DNA from: Methylobacterium gnaphalii
GTDB lineage: Bacteria; Pseudomonadota; Alphaproteobacteria; Rhizobiales; Beijerinckiaceae
DNA: 37,114 bases
Direction: 5' to 3'
NCBI RefSeq assembly: GCF_007992215.1
Contig: NZ_BJZV01000034.1
Span: 1-37,114 of the forward strand
Shown here: piece after piece, positions 8,718 to 16,443 of the stretch
Layout: each line of letters opens with the position of its first letter
Position numbering within the stretch: position 1 is the first letter of the stretch
Made by a program: the position numbers and the translations under genes
Notes under the pieces: generated by a model
Database searches by the model: none
What the model saw: only the letters and a program-made list of their open reading frames with translations
Told to the model about the DNA's origin: nothing

Positions 8718-10889
8718 TCAGCCGCGTTTCTGCACGCTAGCGATGCGGCCGGGGAGCGCGGCCTGCGCCTGCCGGTCGTAGGCCGAGATCGCCGCTACGA
8801 TTTGGTCCGCAACGCCGGCCTGCGCGCCGCGAGCGTCGATGCGGATCACGCGGCTGTTGTCGATGCCGCCGCCTCCAACTGAACCGGCTCCGATTGGATA
8901 GACCTTGCCATCGGCCTTCGGGATGAAGACCTCGCGGCCCATCTCGCCGACCGTGACCGGCACGCCGGCCGCGACATCCGCACCGTTGGCGGCAAACAGC
9001 TTCGTGACGCCCCCGAGCAAGCCGCCGATCGCATTAGAGCCAGCGCTGGCCGCAGGTGCCGTACCGAATAGACCGGCCAGCGGTCCCGTACCGAGAAAGG
9101 CAGCCTGGAGCGCGGCACGGGCAAGTTGCTTGATCAGACCGTCAAGCACATCGCTCGCGCTGCGACCATCAATGAGAAGCTGTCCAAGCGCATCGGTTGC
9201 GGTTTGGCCGAAAAATCGGGACGTATCGGCCGCTTGGCGCAAGGCCTGCTGTGCATCAAGCGTCGCATCCTTATAGCTCTGCATCGCGACGGCCGCCGCC
9301 TTGGTGCGGTCAATCTCATCCTGCGTCAGCCCTTCGGTATCGCGCTTGCCAGTCTTGAAATCCTGCCGCGCAGCCGCCTCGGCCTTTGCCAGCGCTACAG
9401 CTGTCTCACGCTCGACGTTCGTCTTGGCGACGTTATCGAGTTCGGCCTTAGCCGTATCGCGTGCCTTCTCAAGCTGATTAATCAGCGTCTCGACGGCGTC
9501 GAGGCTTTCCGTCGGGCTTGTGCCCCCCTTGCTATGAAGCGAGGGCAGCGTGGCGGATTGATCTGGCCCCTTAGGCCGCACCTTCACGCTGAGCGGAGCT
9601 TGAGGCCCCTGTACCTCGGGATCGAGAACGCCAACGCCACGGCCAATGGCTTTAGCGATGTCGAGCGAGCTGCCTTCCAGCAGCACGCCAATATAGGGGA
9701 TCGTCGCGATATAGTTGCGGATCTCGCGGACGGCATCACGTGCCTGCACGTAGAGATCACTTGCGATTTTCAGGACGCGGGCGACTACCTCCTCGACCTT
9801 CAAGAAAGCTTCGTAGGTATCGAGCGTGGCCGTGCTGATATCCTTCGTGATTGGCGCGAGCGCCGAAGCGAAGGTTTCGGCGATCTCCTTGGCCTTGGCG
9901 TCGAGCTGATTGGCCCGCTCGATCTCAGCCGGATCAACGATGCGAACACCGAGAACCGTGGTTGAGGATGAGTCCAGCGTCTCACGAAGCTTCGTCGTTA
10001 GATCGACGCCGTTACGCAGCTGGCGCTCGAAGTCAGGGCCAAAGAACTTGCCGGCGAGATCGAAAGCAGCCAGATCGCGGCTCTCCGCTCGCAGCTTGTC
10101 GATCAGACCGAGTACGACACGGATCTTCGCTTCCTGATCCGAGGCGCCATCAAAAGCCCGCCGGTCAGCGGCGGATAGGTTGCCAGCCCGAACGTTCTGT
10201 TCGAGACGGCTGGAGAAGGCTGACGTGTTCGAGGCGTCCTTACCCTCACCAATGCGCACGTCACTGGCGGCACGGGCGGCAGCCAGAGCCTGCGTCACCT
10301 GCTCAACGGTGAGGCCGTACTTTTCGGCGCTCAGAGTGGCGCGTTGAAAGAAGTCAGAGCCGACTCCGACCTTCTGCGCGTCGCGCCCGATCTGCACAAA
10401 CTCTTCGATATGCTTGCGGGCGGCCTCGATCGAAGCCGACACGCTCTCGAATACCAGCTTCACTGCCTCGAAGGCGATGAAGGCCGCGAGCAGCGATTTA
10501 AGGGACGGCAACTGTCCGATGATGCCCGAGACTGTTGAGGTGGTTGCAGTCAGGCTAGAGCGCAGCGTCTGCTGAGCCGTCGTCGAAGCGACAGTCGAGG
10601 CCGTGAAAGCACGAACGATGCTCTCAAGCGTGGCCTTGTCTGACGAGGCAGCCTGCGCCGTAGCCGAAGCGATGTTCTTGACGTCGGAGCCAATCGCGGC
10701 CGCTGCGCGCTGTGCATTGGCCTGTAACCCGGACAGGGTGCCACCAAAGTTGTTCGTGTTCGCAGCACCGCCAGACATGGCGACACCGATTGACGCCATG
10801 TTTCCGATAATGGAAGCCGCCAGCGACGCCATTGCCGATTGGGCGCGGGACGTGTCGGCCTGGAAGCTGAGGGTCAGTGGCTCAGCCAT
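8718..10889 (-). CDS. phage tape measure protein
   Basis: This is the longest gene of the tail module (723 aa). It starts MAEPLTLSFQADTSRAQSAM at ATG 10889 behind GGGAGG. It is helical and Ala-rich, with a hydrophobic helical segment near residues 143-170 (SGIIGQLPSLKSLLAAFIAF). Its C-terminus includes the PVTVGEMGREVFIPKADGKV segment seen in tape measure proteins. Such proteins set tail length and are ejected with the DNA. At roughly 1.5 angstrom per residue the tail would be about 110 nm. It directly follows the two chaperone frames, the classical arrangement. Confidence 0.88.
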   Translation of the reverse strand: MAEPLTLSFQADTSRAQSAMASLAASIIGNMASIGVAMSGGAANTNNFGGTLSGLQANAQRAAAAIGSDVKNIASATAQAASSDKATLESIVRAFTASTVASTTAQQTLRSSLTATTSTVSGIIGQLPSLKSLLAAFIAFEAVKLVFESVSASIEAARKHIEEFVQIGRDAQKVGVGSDFFQRATLSAEKYGLTVEQVTQALAAARAASDVRIGEGKDASNTSAFSSRLEQNVRAGNLSAADRRAFDGASDQEAKIRVVLGLIDKLRAESRDLAAFDLAGKFFGPDFERQLRNGVDLTTKLRETLDSSSTTVLGVRIVDPAEIERANQLDAKAKEIAETFASALAPITKDISTATLDTYEAFLKVEEVVARVLKIASDLYVQARDAVREIRNYIATIPYIGVLLEGSSLDIAKAIGRGVGVLDPEVQGPQAPLSVKVRPKGPDQSATLPSLHSKGGTSPTESLDAVETLINQLEKARDTAKAELDNVAKTNVERETAVALAKAEAAARQDFKTGKRDTEGLTQDEIDRTKAAAVAMQSYKDATLDAQQALRQAADTSRFFGQTATDALGQLLIDGRSASDVLDGLIKQLARAALQAAFLGTGPLAGLFGTAPAASAGSNAIGGLLGGVTKLFAANGADVAAGVPVTVGEMGREVFIPKADGKVYPIGAGSVGGGGIDNSRVIRIDARGAQAGVADQIVAAISAYDRQAQAALPGRIASVQKRG

Positions 10890-10892
10890 GTA

Positions 10893-11452
10893 CTATGCCC
10901 TCCCTGCCTCGATCTCTTCCGCCAACACACTCAGAAACTCGTCTTCACTGACCTCATCAGCCTTCGCGGCATGAGCCCGGAGAAAACCCGTTACGGCAGC
11001 GTGGAACGCCGCAATCGTCATCCTTCCGACTTGCTGGGGCGTCCATCCGAGCGCCCCGCCGGCTTCGTAGTAGAGCGAGAGGTCGCCGGGTCGGGGCTGT
11101 CGCTCCCCTCGCTCTCGTCTTTTCCCCGTGGCACTCCATAGAGCGCCGCGCCGATGATGCGGGCCGCCAGCTCCGTGAACTCGGCGATCGGATAGAGCGG
11201 CGGGCGATAGCGCAGGGTGATCGCCTCGGCTTCGAGCGCAGAGCAGCCCCCGCCTTCCAGGCCAAGCCGGATCGGCTCTAGAACATCGTTGACGCTGAAC
11301 TGATTGGTCGACAGCCGCACAGCGATGGCACCGATGCCGACGCCGCAGACCCGCTCCAGCTCGGAGATCTCATCAAGCGGAAGGCAAAACCGCCGGCGCC
11401 GGCCGCCGTACTCGGCATACACAACGGTACGGGAGGTATCCGTCTCACTCAT
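10893..11452 (-). CDS. frameshifted tail chaperone (G-T type fusion), -1 frame segment 11120-10893
   Basis: A -1 shift at the slippery heptamer (11126-11120) would join the first 111 residues of the gp10-like frame to 75 residues of a second frame ending at TAG 10895-10893. The result is a protein of 186 aa. The second frame contains RPGDLSLYYEAGGALGWTP and QVGRMTIAAFHAAVTGFLRA, a typical small tail-assembly-chaperone domain (Phage_TAC_6-like). Between 11280 and 11120 that frame has no ATG, GTG or TTG. From 11120 to the GDLSLYY block it also has none, so ordinary initiation could not make this domain. The arrangement copies lambda G/GT just before the tape measure. Confidence 0.75.
11018..11452 (-). 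CDS. tail assembly chaperone, gene-transfer-agent gp10-like (zero frame)
   Basis: The 144-residue product starts MSETDTSRTVVYAEYGGRRR at ATG 11452, which overlaps the tail-tube stop as ATGA. The block RRFCLPLDEISELERVCGVG (residues 19-38) is typical of the gene-transfer-agent gp10 family (Phage_TAC_11), as is the following GIGAIAVRL. The last third is Ser/Pro/Arg-rich and unlike a folded domain, as expected for the tail of an unshifted product. A GGGAAAA slippery site at codons 110-111 allows a second, longer product (separate entry). It should chaperone the tape measure during tail assembly. Confidence 0.8.
   Translation of the reverse strand: MSETDTSRTVVYAEYGGRRRRFCLPLDEISELERVCGVGIGAIAVRLSTNQFSVNDVLEPIRLGLEGGGCSALEAEAITLRYRPPLYPIAEFTELAARIIGAALYGVPRGKDESEGSDSPDPATSRSTTKPAGRSDGRPSKSEG
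11120..11126 (-). promoter_or_regulatory. programmed -1 frameshift slippery site GGGAAAA
   Basis: The minus strand reads GGGAAAA. In the zero frame it is split as G GGA AAA, the canonical X XXY YYZ layout (codon starts at 11125 and 11122 are in frame with ATG 11452). Lambda uses the similar GGGAAAG in its G/GT chaperone. I did not identify a clear downstream pseudoknot. Confidence 0.75.
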
Positions 11453-11889
11453 GCGGAAGCGTCGGTCCATACGAGCGGACCGTCGCCGCGCAACTGCGCC
11501 GTGAAACTCACGATGCCATTGTTGTTCTTCGTGATCTCGAAATTCTCGTAGAATACGTTGCCGGCCCATTTACCGCCGCCACCGGCCGCGTTGCGATCGA
11601 CCTGGAACTGGTATGGAACTGCGTCTTCGCTCGAGACGTCAGCCCGGAAGTCGTCGAGGTGATCGGCCGCGATCGATCCGGAAAATCGACCGCCCCACGA
11701 ACTGGACGATTTTACGCTCTTGCGCCACGGCGTCTCCAGGGGATTGTCGCAGTCCGCGACCGTGGCGTCTTCGTAGGCGTTCGTGATCGTCAACGTGATT
11801 GACGTTGCGAGACAGACGAACTCCGGGGTCTGCCCGGTTGCGCGGTAGGCCCGGAAGCGGTTACCGGGAAGGAGCTGCGGCTCGGCCAT
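11449..11889 (-). CDS. major tail tube protein
   Basis: The product has 146 residues from ATG 11889, which has AGGAGG seven bases upstream. The TTG at 11895 also opens the frame but has no such spacing. MAEPQLLPGNRFRAYRATGQ begins a beta-rich protein with SITLTITNAYEDATVADCDN near residues 30-49, as in TP901-1/Phage_tail_2-type tube proteins. A C-terminal strand pattern ends FTAQLRGDGPLVW. It forms the hexameric rings of the non-contractile tail. The gene overlaps the chaperone start by four bases. Confidence 0.82.
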   Translation of the reverse strand: MAEPQLLPGNRFRAYRATGQTPEFVCLATSITLTITNAYEDATVADCDNPLETPWRKSVKSSSSWGGRFSGSIAADHLDDFRADVSSEDAVPYQFQVDRNAAGGGGKWAGNVFYENFEITKNNNGIVSFTAQLRGDGPLVWTDASA

Positions 11890-11891
11890 GA

Positions 11892-12341
11892 TCAATCCTC
11901 CTGTGCCGGGTCCGACCGGCCGATGGTGGTGGTGACGTCGACGAAGACTTGCCGAGCCGCGAGCGGATCGACGACGTCCCCGCCTTGGGTGACGATGAAG
12001 GGCTGCTGCTGGACGAAAGGGGCAGCCAGCACGACTTCCTGGAGGTTCAGCGCTGTGGCGATGGCGTCGATCAGAGCCCAGCCCTGACGACGGCCGAAGC
12101 TCGTCGACACGGCATAGATGCGAGCCTGGACGGTCCAGAACTCGCCGCAGCCGCTTTCGACCCGTGAGCGGCGCATCGGCCCGAAATACGCGTAGGGCGG
12201 ATTATCGCCCGCGCTCTTCGCCGCCGGGATCTCGTCGTAGATCTTCTTGCCGGCCAGCGCAGAGAAGCCGGCATCGGCCTGCAGCAGCGTTTTGACGGCG
12301 TCGAGCAATGCCGTTTCGGGTGTCAGAGGAAGTTCGGCCAC
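11892..12341 (-). CDS. tail terminator/completion protein (DUF3168)
   Basis: The 149-residue protein (GTG start at 12341) begins MAELPLTPETALLDAVKTLL and has IYDEIPAAKSAGDNPPYAYF (residues 34-53). This is the usual DUF3168 pattern of an N-terminal helix followed by I.D..P.....PYV..G. DUF3168 proteins cap the tail tube at the head end. It lies between the gp10-like neck gene and the tail tube gene, as in HK97 and gene-transfer-agent modules. Confidence 0.78.
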   Translation of the reverse strand: MAELPLTPETALLDAVKTLLQADAGFSALAGKKIYDEIPAAKSAGDNPPYAYFGPMRRSRVESGCGEFWTVQARIYAVSTSFGRRQGWALIDAIATALNLQEVVLAAPFVQQQPFIVTQGGDVVDPLAARQVFVDVTTTIGRSDPAQED

Positions 12342-12344
12342 GAT

Positions 12345-12929
12345 CTACGACGCCGATTCCTGATAGGCCGCCGTGGCGTCGGCCGAGAGATTGTCGCGCC
12401 AGGCGGCCAGCGTCTCCCGCGCCGAGCCGTAGAAGAACGGATGCGCCGGCACGTCGCTGCCGCCCGTGGCGCGACTCGGCCGCGAGTAGCCCCGGCCCGT
12501 CGTGTCCTCGAACAGCGACGCGTCGGCGTGCGTGTTGCCAGCGTGGTGGCCAGCCTCGACCGCGAGCGCGTAGTCGTAATCGACGTTGACCGCGATGGCC
12601 TCGACCGTGACCGCGTGGCCGCTCTTATGCCAGGCGATGCCATTCAGCAGGTTGCCGCTGTCGACCGGCACGCGGGAGCGCATCAGCTCGACCATCTCGG
12701 CCGCCGCCGTCTCGGTCGAATGGTCGGCGCGCAGGGCGAGCTTGACGCCGTATTTCACGACTTGCGCCGTGATGCGCTCGATGCCGACGGCGGCGACCGC
12801 AGTATCGATCAGCTTGATGCCTGACAGGACGCCCGGCTGGCGGGAGAACGCCTGCGCGACTGGCGCGAGGTTGAGCGCCGCGTTGCCCTGGAAGGCCCCG
12901 GCCGCGAAGCCGACGACGTCGACCATCAT
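12345..12929 (-). CDS. HK97 gp10-type tail-completion/neck protein
   Basis: The 194-residue product begins MMVDVVGFAAGAFQGNAALN. Either ATG 12929 (ATGA overlap) or ATG 12926 (TGATG overlap) couples it to the preceding gene. The stretch ELMRSRVPVDSGNLLNGIAW (about residues 83-102), followed by YALAVEAGHH and AHPFFYGSARE near the C-terminus, matches the gp10 family (V.SG.L..S......Y...VE.GT..........PF..PA). It would join the tail tube to the head connector. Confidence 0.78.
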   Translation of the reverse strand: MMVDVVGFAAGAFQGNAALNLAPVAQAFSRQPGVLSGIKLIDTAVAAVGIERITAQVVKYGVKLALRADHSTETAAAEMVELMRSRVPVDSGNLLNGIAWHKSGHAVTVEAIAVNVDYDYALAVEAGHHAGNTHADASLFEDTTGRGYSRPSRATGGSDVPAHPFFYGSARETLAAWRDNLSADATAAYQESAS

Positions 12930-13282
12930 TGCCCTCCGAGATCGGTGGCGATCTGCAGGATAATCTTGCCCGACAGCCGGTCCGGCATGCCGACACCCCC
13001 GATGTTAAAGGTTCGACCATCGACAACCGCGCCTTCGACGAGCTGGCCGTCGAGCACGACACGATCGCCGTTCGTGATCGTCTTCGTCTGGCTGGACGTG
13101 CGCACCGCGAGCGTGCCGGACTCAATGTTCTGCGCCGCGCCGCCCTGATTGGCTTCGCGCAGGGATGTTTGCTTGAAGTTCGCCCAGACCGTGAAGACCG
13201 GCTCGTAGTCTCCGAACGTGGTCTCGTCGATCTGCGGTCTACGCAGGAAGATTGCGCGGCGATCGAGGCGACCGGGGTCCAT
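12926..13282 (-). CDS. head closure/head-tail adaptor protein (SPP1 gp16-like)
   Basis: The 118-residue product begins MDPGRLDRRAIFLRRPQIDE at ATG 13282, which overlaps the preceding stop as TGATG; an upstream start at 13294 lies within the neighbour. The pattern D.GRLD.RA...R......FG.....F.VWA..K, with later beta strands, is typical of the phage head-tail adaptor family (PF05521). It should plug the connector after DNA packaging. Gene order (connector, closure, gp10, terminator) supports the call. Confidence 0.82.
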   Translation of the reverse strand: MDPGRLDRRAIFLRRPQIDETTFGDYEPVFTVWANFKQTSLREANQGGAAQNIESGTLAVRTSSQTKTITNGDRVVLDGQLVEGAVVDGRTFNIGGVGMPDRLSGKIILQIATDLGGQ

Positions 13283-13866
13283 CAGCGGCCCCATACGCGG
13301 AACGGCGAAAGCAAGCTGGACACGGTGGCGTTCGTCTGCAGATCCGCCGCCCCGGCCCGGTTTTCATAGAGCAGGCCGACCATGACCTTCATCGCGTGCA
13401 GGATCGCCGCTGGAACGGTGGACTTGGGCGGATTGTCGGTCGTCGGGGCGTAGCCGGCGCGGTAGCGCACGCGGACCGCGTTGTGGCGCAACTGCAGTGG
13501 TGGCCACATCGCGCCGTCGGCCCGCTCAAGACCGCCATCAACGTCCAGCCGGTAGGCGGCCGGATCAAGCACGGTCAGCACACCGCTAACGGCTACATAC
13601 GAGACGGACACGATGTCGACGATCGGGCCGAACGGCAGGATGATCCCGCCGTTGGTGAAGCCTTCGAAGGATGGAGCGCGCAGCTCCAGCGTCTGCAGGC
13701 CAATCGAGATGCCGAGCCAGCCGGGCGGGCCATCGATCGTCCCCTGCGCTGCCGCAATGAGACCAACGAGGTACTCGGATTCCTCGCCGGTATCGATGCG
13801 CAGGTGGGTCGCCGCCTCGGCAGGCGTGAGCAGCGCAGCGGGCGGCGTGATGACGACGACGCTCAT
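13282..13866 (-). CDS. head-tail connector protein (gp6/phiE125 gp8-like)
   Basis: The 194-residue product starts MSVVVITPPAALLTPAEAAT and continues HLRIDTGEESEYLVGLIAAA (residues 21-40). This resembles the HK97 gp6/phiE125 gp8 connector pattern of L...EA..HLR......D..L..LI.AA. It forms the ring beneath the portal. It is read after the coiled-coil gene and is coupled to head closure by overlapping stop and start. Confidence 0.8.
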   Translation of the reverse strand: MSVVVITPPAALLTPAEAATHLRIDTGEESEYLVGLIAAAQGTIDGPPGWLGISIGLQTLELRAPSFEGFTNGGIILPFGPIVDIVSVSYVAVSGVLTVLDPAAYRLDVDGGLERADGAMWPPLQLRHNAVRVRYRAGYAPTTDNPPKSTVPAAILHAMKVMVGLLYENRAGAADLQTNATVSSLLSPFRVWGR

Positions 13867-13902
13867 CGGTTCACCGCGTTGACGGCCAGGGGATGGCTTC
13901 GC

Positions 13903-14385
13903 TTACTTGCCAGCCTTGTCGGCGGCTTCCTTGGCCTTAGCAGCACGATCCTCGTGCTCTTTGACGGCCCTGTCGGCAGCCTCTTTCGCCTCCGCGACAC
14001 GGGCTTCGTGTGTCTTTACGGCGGCGTCGGCCTCGCTCTTCGCGGTTGCGACCCGATCCTGATGCGAACGGATCTCTTCCTCGGCCGCCAAGCGGGCGTC
14101 GTTGACACCTTTACGGAGCTTATCCAGCTCTTCCCCGGCCTGCCGACGCACATCGGCAAGCTGGCCTTGGATCTTCTCGTTCTCGTCCTCGAAACGCAGG
14201 GCTGGCAACTCCGCTTGCTCGACGAGTTCGTTCTCTTCGTCCGTTTCGGCCACACAACCGGCCTTCACGAGTCGGTCGAGCTGCAGCGGGTTGAGCGTGA
14301 CGATCTGGCCCTTTGCGACAGGCCGCTCGTCGAGCGTGAAAGCGTGCTTCGCCGTGCGCTCGACCATAGGGTTCTTTTTCGGCAT
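13903..14385 (-). CDS. coiled-coil protein with 18-residue repeats, head module
   Basis: The 160-residue product (ATG 14385 behind GGAGAT) has a compact N-terminus (residues 1-60, MPKKNPMVERTAKHAFTLDE). A long charged Ala/Glu/Lys helix follows. From about residue 96 it carries roughly 3.5 copies of an 18-residue unit, seen best in TAKSEADAAVKTHEARVA (114-131) and EAKEAADRAVKEHEDRAA (132-149). An unbroken coiled coil or single helix is likely. The family is not recognised. It sits between the decoration candidate and the connector, so a minor head or head-tail joining role is possible. Confidence 0.6.
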   Translation of the reverse strand: MPKKNPMVERTAKHAFTLDERPVAKGQIVTLNPLQLDRLVKAGCVAETDEENELVEQAELPALRFEDENEKIQGQLADVRRQAGEELDKLRKGVNDARLAAEEEIRSHQDRVATAKSEADAAVKTHEARVAEAKEAADRAVKEHEDRAAKAKEAADKAGK

Positions 14386-14421
14386 GACGGATCTCCTGGC
14401 CGGCTCCGAGGCGCGGCAATT

Positions 14422-14451
14422 GCGGGTGCGGGTGCGGGTGCGGGGCGGGGG
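14422..14451. repeat. short GCGGGT tandem repeat
   Basis: Three to four copies of the hexamer GCGGGT, grading into GCGGGG and CGGGGG, fill the gap between the coiled-coil gene and the decoration candidate. Together with a single purine-rich strand this may be slippage-prone. I see no terminator or promoter in it. Confidence 0.6.
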
Positions 14452-14453
14452 CG

Positions 14454-14852
14454 CTACGGGTTGTAGCGGTTGCCGCTGAGCAGGATCGTCGCGCCGCCGT
14501 AGACGGCAGATCCATTGTCGGAGACGGCATAGGCCGCGACGAAGCTGTAGCCGTTGGCCGTGTCGAGATCGCTGATCTGCGCATCGATCGATGGGGCGAG
14601 CGGAGCGCCGCCTGTCGGTGCGACGGTATCCGTGGCCGTGGTCAGATCCTTAGCTCCGGTGCCGGCCGCATCCTTCGCCTGCAGCAACTTGGTGGTGACC
14701 TTCTTCGTGGCCGTAACACTGGCTACGTTGAAGATCGCGGAGATGCGCTGCGCCCCAGACACGTCGATGAAGTTGCCGGTGCGAGCGGTCGAGATGTCCT
14801 GCGGCACGATGCTAACCCGTGCACGCTGAAGCTGACTGATCTTGGCGACCAT
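14454..14852 (-). CDS. putative head decoration/stabilising protein, 132 aa
   Basis: The gene follows the capsid gene by 63 bp and starts at ATG 14852 with AAAGGG upstream. The product MVAKISQLQRARVSIVPQDI is small and beta-rich, with SGAQRISAIFNVASVTATKK near residues 32-51 and a C-terminal ATILLSGNRYNP. It has no catalytic motif. Position after the major capsid gene and size fit a decoration or cement protein. Parts also resemble proteins that bind the capsid surface in other Rhizobiales phages. The function is inferred from context. Confidence 0.5.
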   Translation of the reverse strand: MVAKISQLQRARVSIVPQDISTARTGNFIDVSGAQRISAIFNVASVTATKKVTTKLLQAKDAAGTGAKDLTTATDTVAPTGGAPLAPSIDAQISDLDTANGYSFVAAYAVSDNGSAVYGGATILLSGNRYNP

Positions 14853-14915
14853 GATGGTGCCCTTTCGTGAGTTGAAGACGGAAGAGGCACGGGGCGCGAT
14901 CCGCCCCGTGGCGGA

Positions 14916-16355
14916 TCAAGCGGCCGGAACGTCCAGCGCGACGAAGGGCGAAACCACGTCGCCGTTCTCGACCTGGAACGGAGCCGTGAGCCACGGCGCG
15001 CCGTCGACGTTCCAGAAGACCTTCACCATGGTCTTGTTCTGCTGGAACAGGACGTGCTCGGAGGCCGCGACGAACGGACCGGAGCCATCTTTGATGAGGT
15101 ACTGGCTGAAGTCCGCCGCCGAGAGATCACCGAGGCTACCGAGCTGCGGCGCCCGATCGTTCTCGATCGCGGGTCGGCCCATAAGGGTGTTGGGCTCGCC
15201 TTCGCGAACGGAGGGAAGCCAGAGGGGACGGCCCTGCTCATCCTTCAGCTTCAGCAGCTGACCGAGCATTGAGCGCGAGTAGAGGAAGACACCCTGGCCG
15301 TACATGCGCACGACCATGTTCACGATGTCTTCGTAGGTGACCGTGTTGGCCGTGGCGCGCGGCACCTTGTAGGTCGCGCCCGCCTTCAGGTAGCCGAGCG
15401 GCTTGGCGATGCCGTCGCCACGAAGGAAGGCAAAGTCCTCCGCCTGCGCGATGGCGCCGCGCAGCTGCTGCTCGATCATGGGAGACGAAGCCTGCCAATT
15501 CCGAAGCAGCTTGTCGGTCACCACCATGACGCCGGCCACTTCGTGCGGGGTCAGCGTGACTTCCCGCAGCTTCAAGTCGGTCTGGGGCTTGGTGCCACCT
15601 TCACCGATCCAGCTGACCTGGACACCACCGAAGAAGTTGCCCGGAGCGGCACCAGTCTGGTCGAGCGCCGGCATGGTGATTGCGGCATCAGGCGGGTTGC
15701 CGGCCGGGATAACCTGCGCTCGCGGGCGAACGATGGCCTGCTGCGGCGACAGCTTCAGCAGCTGATCACGGAACTGCGGCGGGATGGCGAAGCCACCTGA
15801 GGGGCCGTCATCCATGCGCAGCTCGGCGCGCTGCTCGGTCGTGAGGTTCGCGCCAACTTCCTCATTCCAGTCCAGGCGCTGATCGTTCGGGCGGAACCGA
15901 ACGGCATGCATGAACTCACCGAGGGTTTCGAACTGCGTCGAGGCACTGCCGGGCGCACGATCAATGCGCTGGTTCCGACCGGCACCCGGCTCAACACGAT
16001 CCAGCGAAGCTTCGCGGCCGGCCTGATCGCGCATGCGTTCGATGCGGGCCGCAAGCTTATCGTGATCGACCCTGAGCGCGTCGTAGGCAGCCGTCTCGTC
16101 GTCGTTCAAATCGCGATCTTCGGCCTCGGCCTTCTGGAGGATGGCGCTCATCTCCTGAACCATCTTGGCCGCCCGCTCCTGCAGCGTGCGCAGGGTTTCG
16201 GCGCCCGCCGCCACAGGCAGAGCCAGGAACGGCGATAGGTGGTGCAGCGTCGCTTGATCGGCGAAGCCCCCATGGGAGAGGGCGGCAGCGCTCACGGCGC
16301 AGACGATGAGAACTGCAGCGAGCCCGAGCGGGACCGCGTATCGGGTCTTGAACAT
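14916..16355 (-). CDS. major capsid protein, HK97 fold, with unusual hydrophobic N-terminus
   Basis: From ATG 16355 (AAGGA eight bases upstream) the product has 479 residues. Residues 52-112 form the charged helical delta region (LRTLQERAAKMVQEMSAILQ), which acts as an internal scaffold in HK97-type capsids. The capsid domain follows, with SGGFAIPPQFRDQLLKLSPQ and VSWIGEGGTKPQTD. Ahead of the delta region, residues 6-26 (YAVPLGLAAVLIVCAVSAAA) look like a signal peptide or membrane helix. That is not expected in a capsid protein. A GTG at codon 48 (16214) would remove it but lacks a ribosome-binding site. The preceding S49 protease should cut off the delta region. Confidence 0.88.
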   Translation of the reverse strand: MFKTRYAVPLGLAAVLIVCAVSAAALSHGGFADQATLHHLSPFLALPVAAGAETLRTLQERAAKMVQEMSAILQKAEAEDRDLNDDETAAYDALRVDHDKLAARIERMRDQAGREASLDRVEPGAGRNQRIDRAPGSASTQFETLGEFMHAVRFRPNDQRLDWNEEVGANLTTEQRAELRMDDGPSGGFAIPPQFRDQLLKLSPQQAIVRPRAQVIPAGNPPDAAITMPALDQTGAAPGNFFGGVQVSWIGEGGTKPQTDLKLREVTLTPHEVAGVMVVTDKLLRNWQASSPMIEQQLRGAIAQAEDFAFLRGDGIAKPLGYLKAGATYKVPRATANTVTYEDIVNMVVRMYGQGVFLYSRSMLGQLLKLKDEQGRPLWLPSVREGEPNTLMGRPAIENDRAPQLGSLGDLSAADFSQYLIKDGSGPFVAASEHVLFQQNKTMVKVFWNVDGAPWLTAPFQVENGDVVSPFVALDVPAA

Positions 16356-16443
16356 GGCGCGATTCCTTCGCGGTTGCTCCGGGACAGGACTGGAGACCCC
16401 ACCGGCCCGGAACCGGCAGGGCATTCGGCCGAAGGCGGCCGGA

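Noticed and set aside
10957..11265. 102-aa frame MAWKAGAALRSKPRR within the chaperone gene
   Set aside because: It is in a third frame, different from both the gp10-like frame and the -1 chaperone frame, and is Arg/Ser-rich shadow sequence.
14422..14451. GCGGGT repeats as a regulatory G-quadruplex
   Set aside because: The G-runs are only three to five bases and lie between coupled late genes. There is no supporting promoter or terminator.
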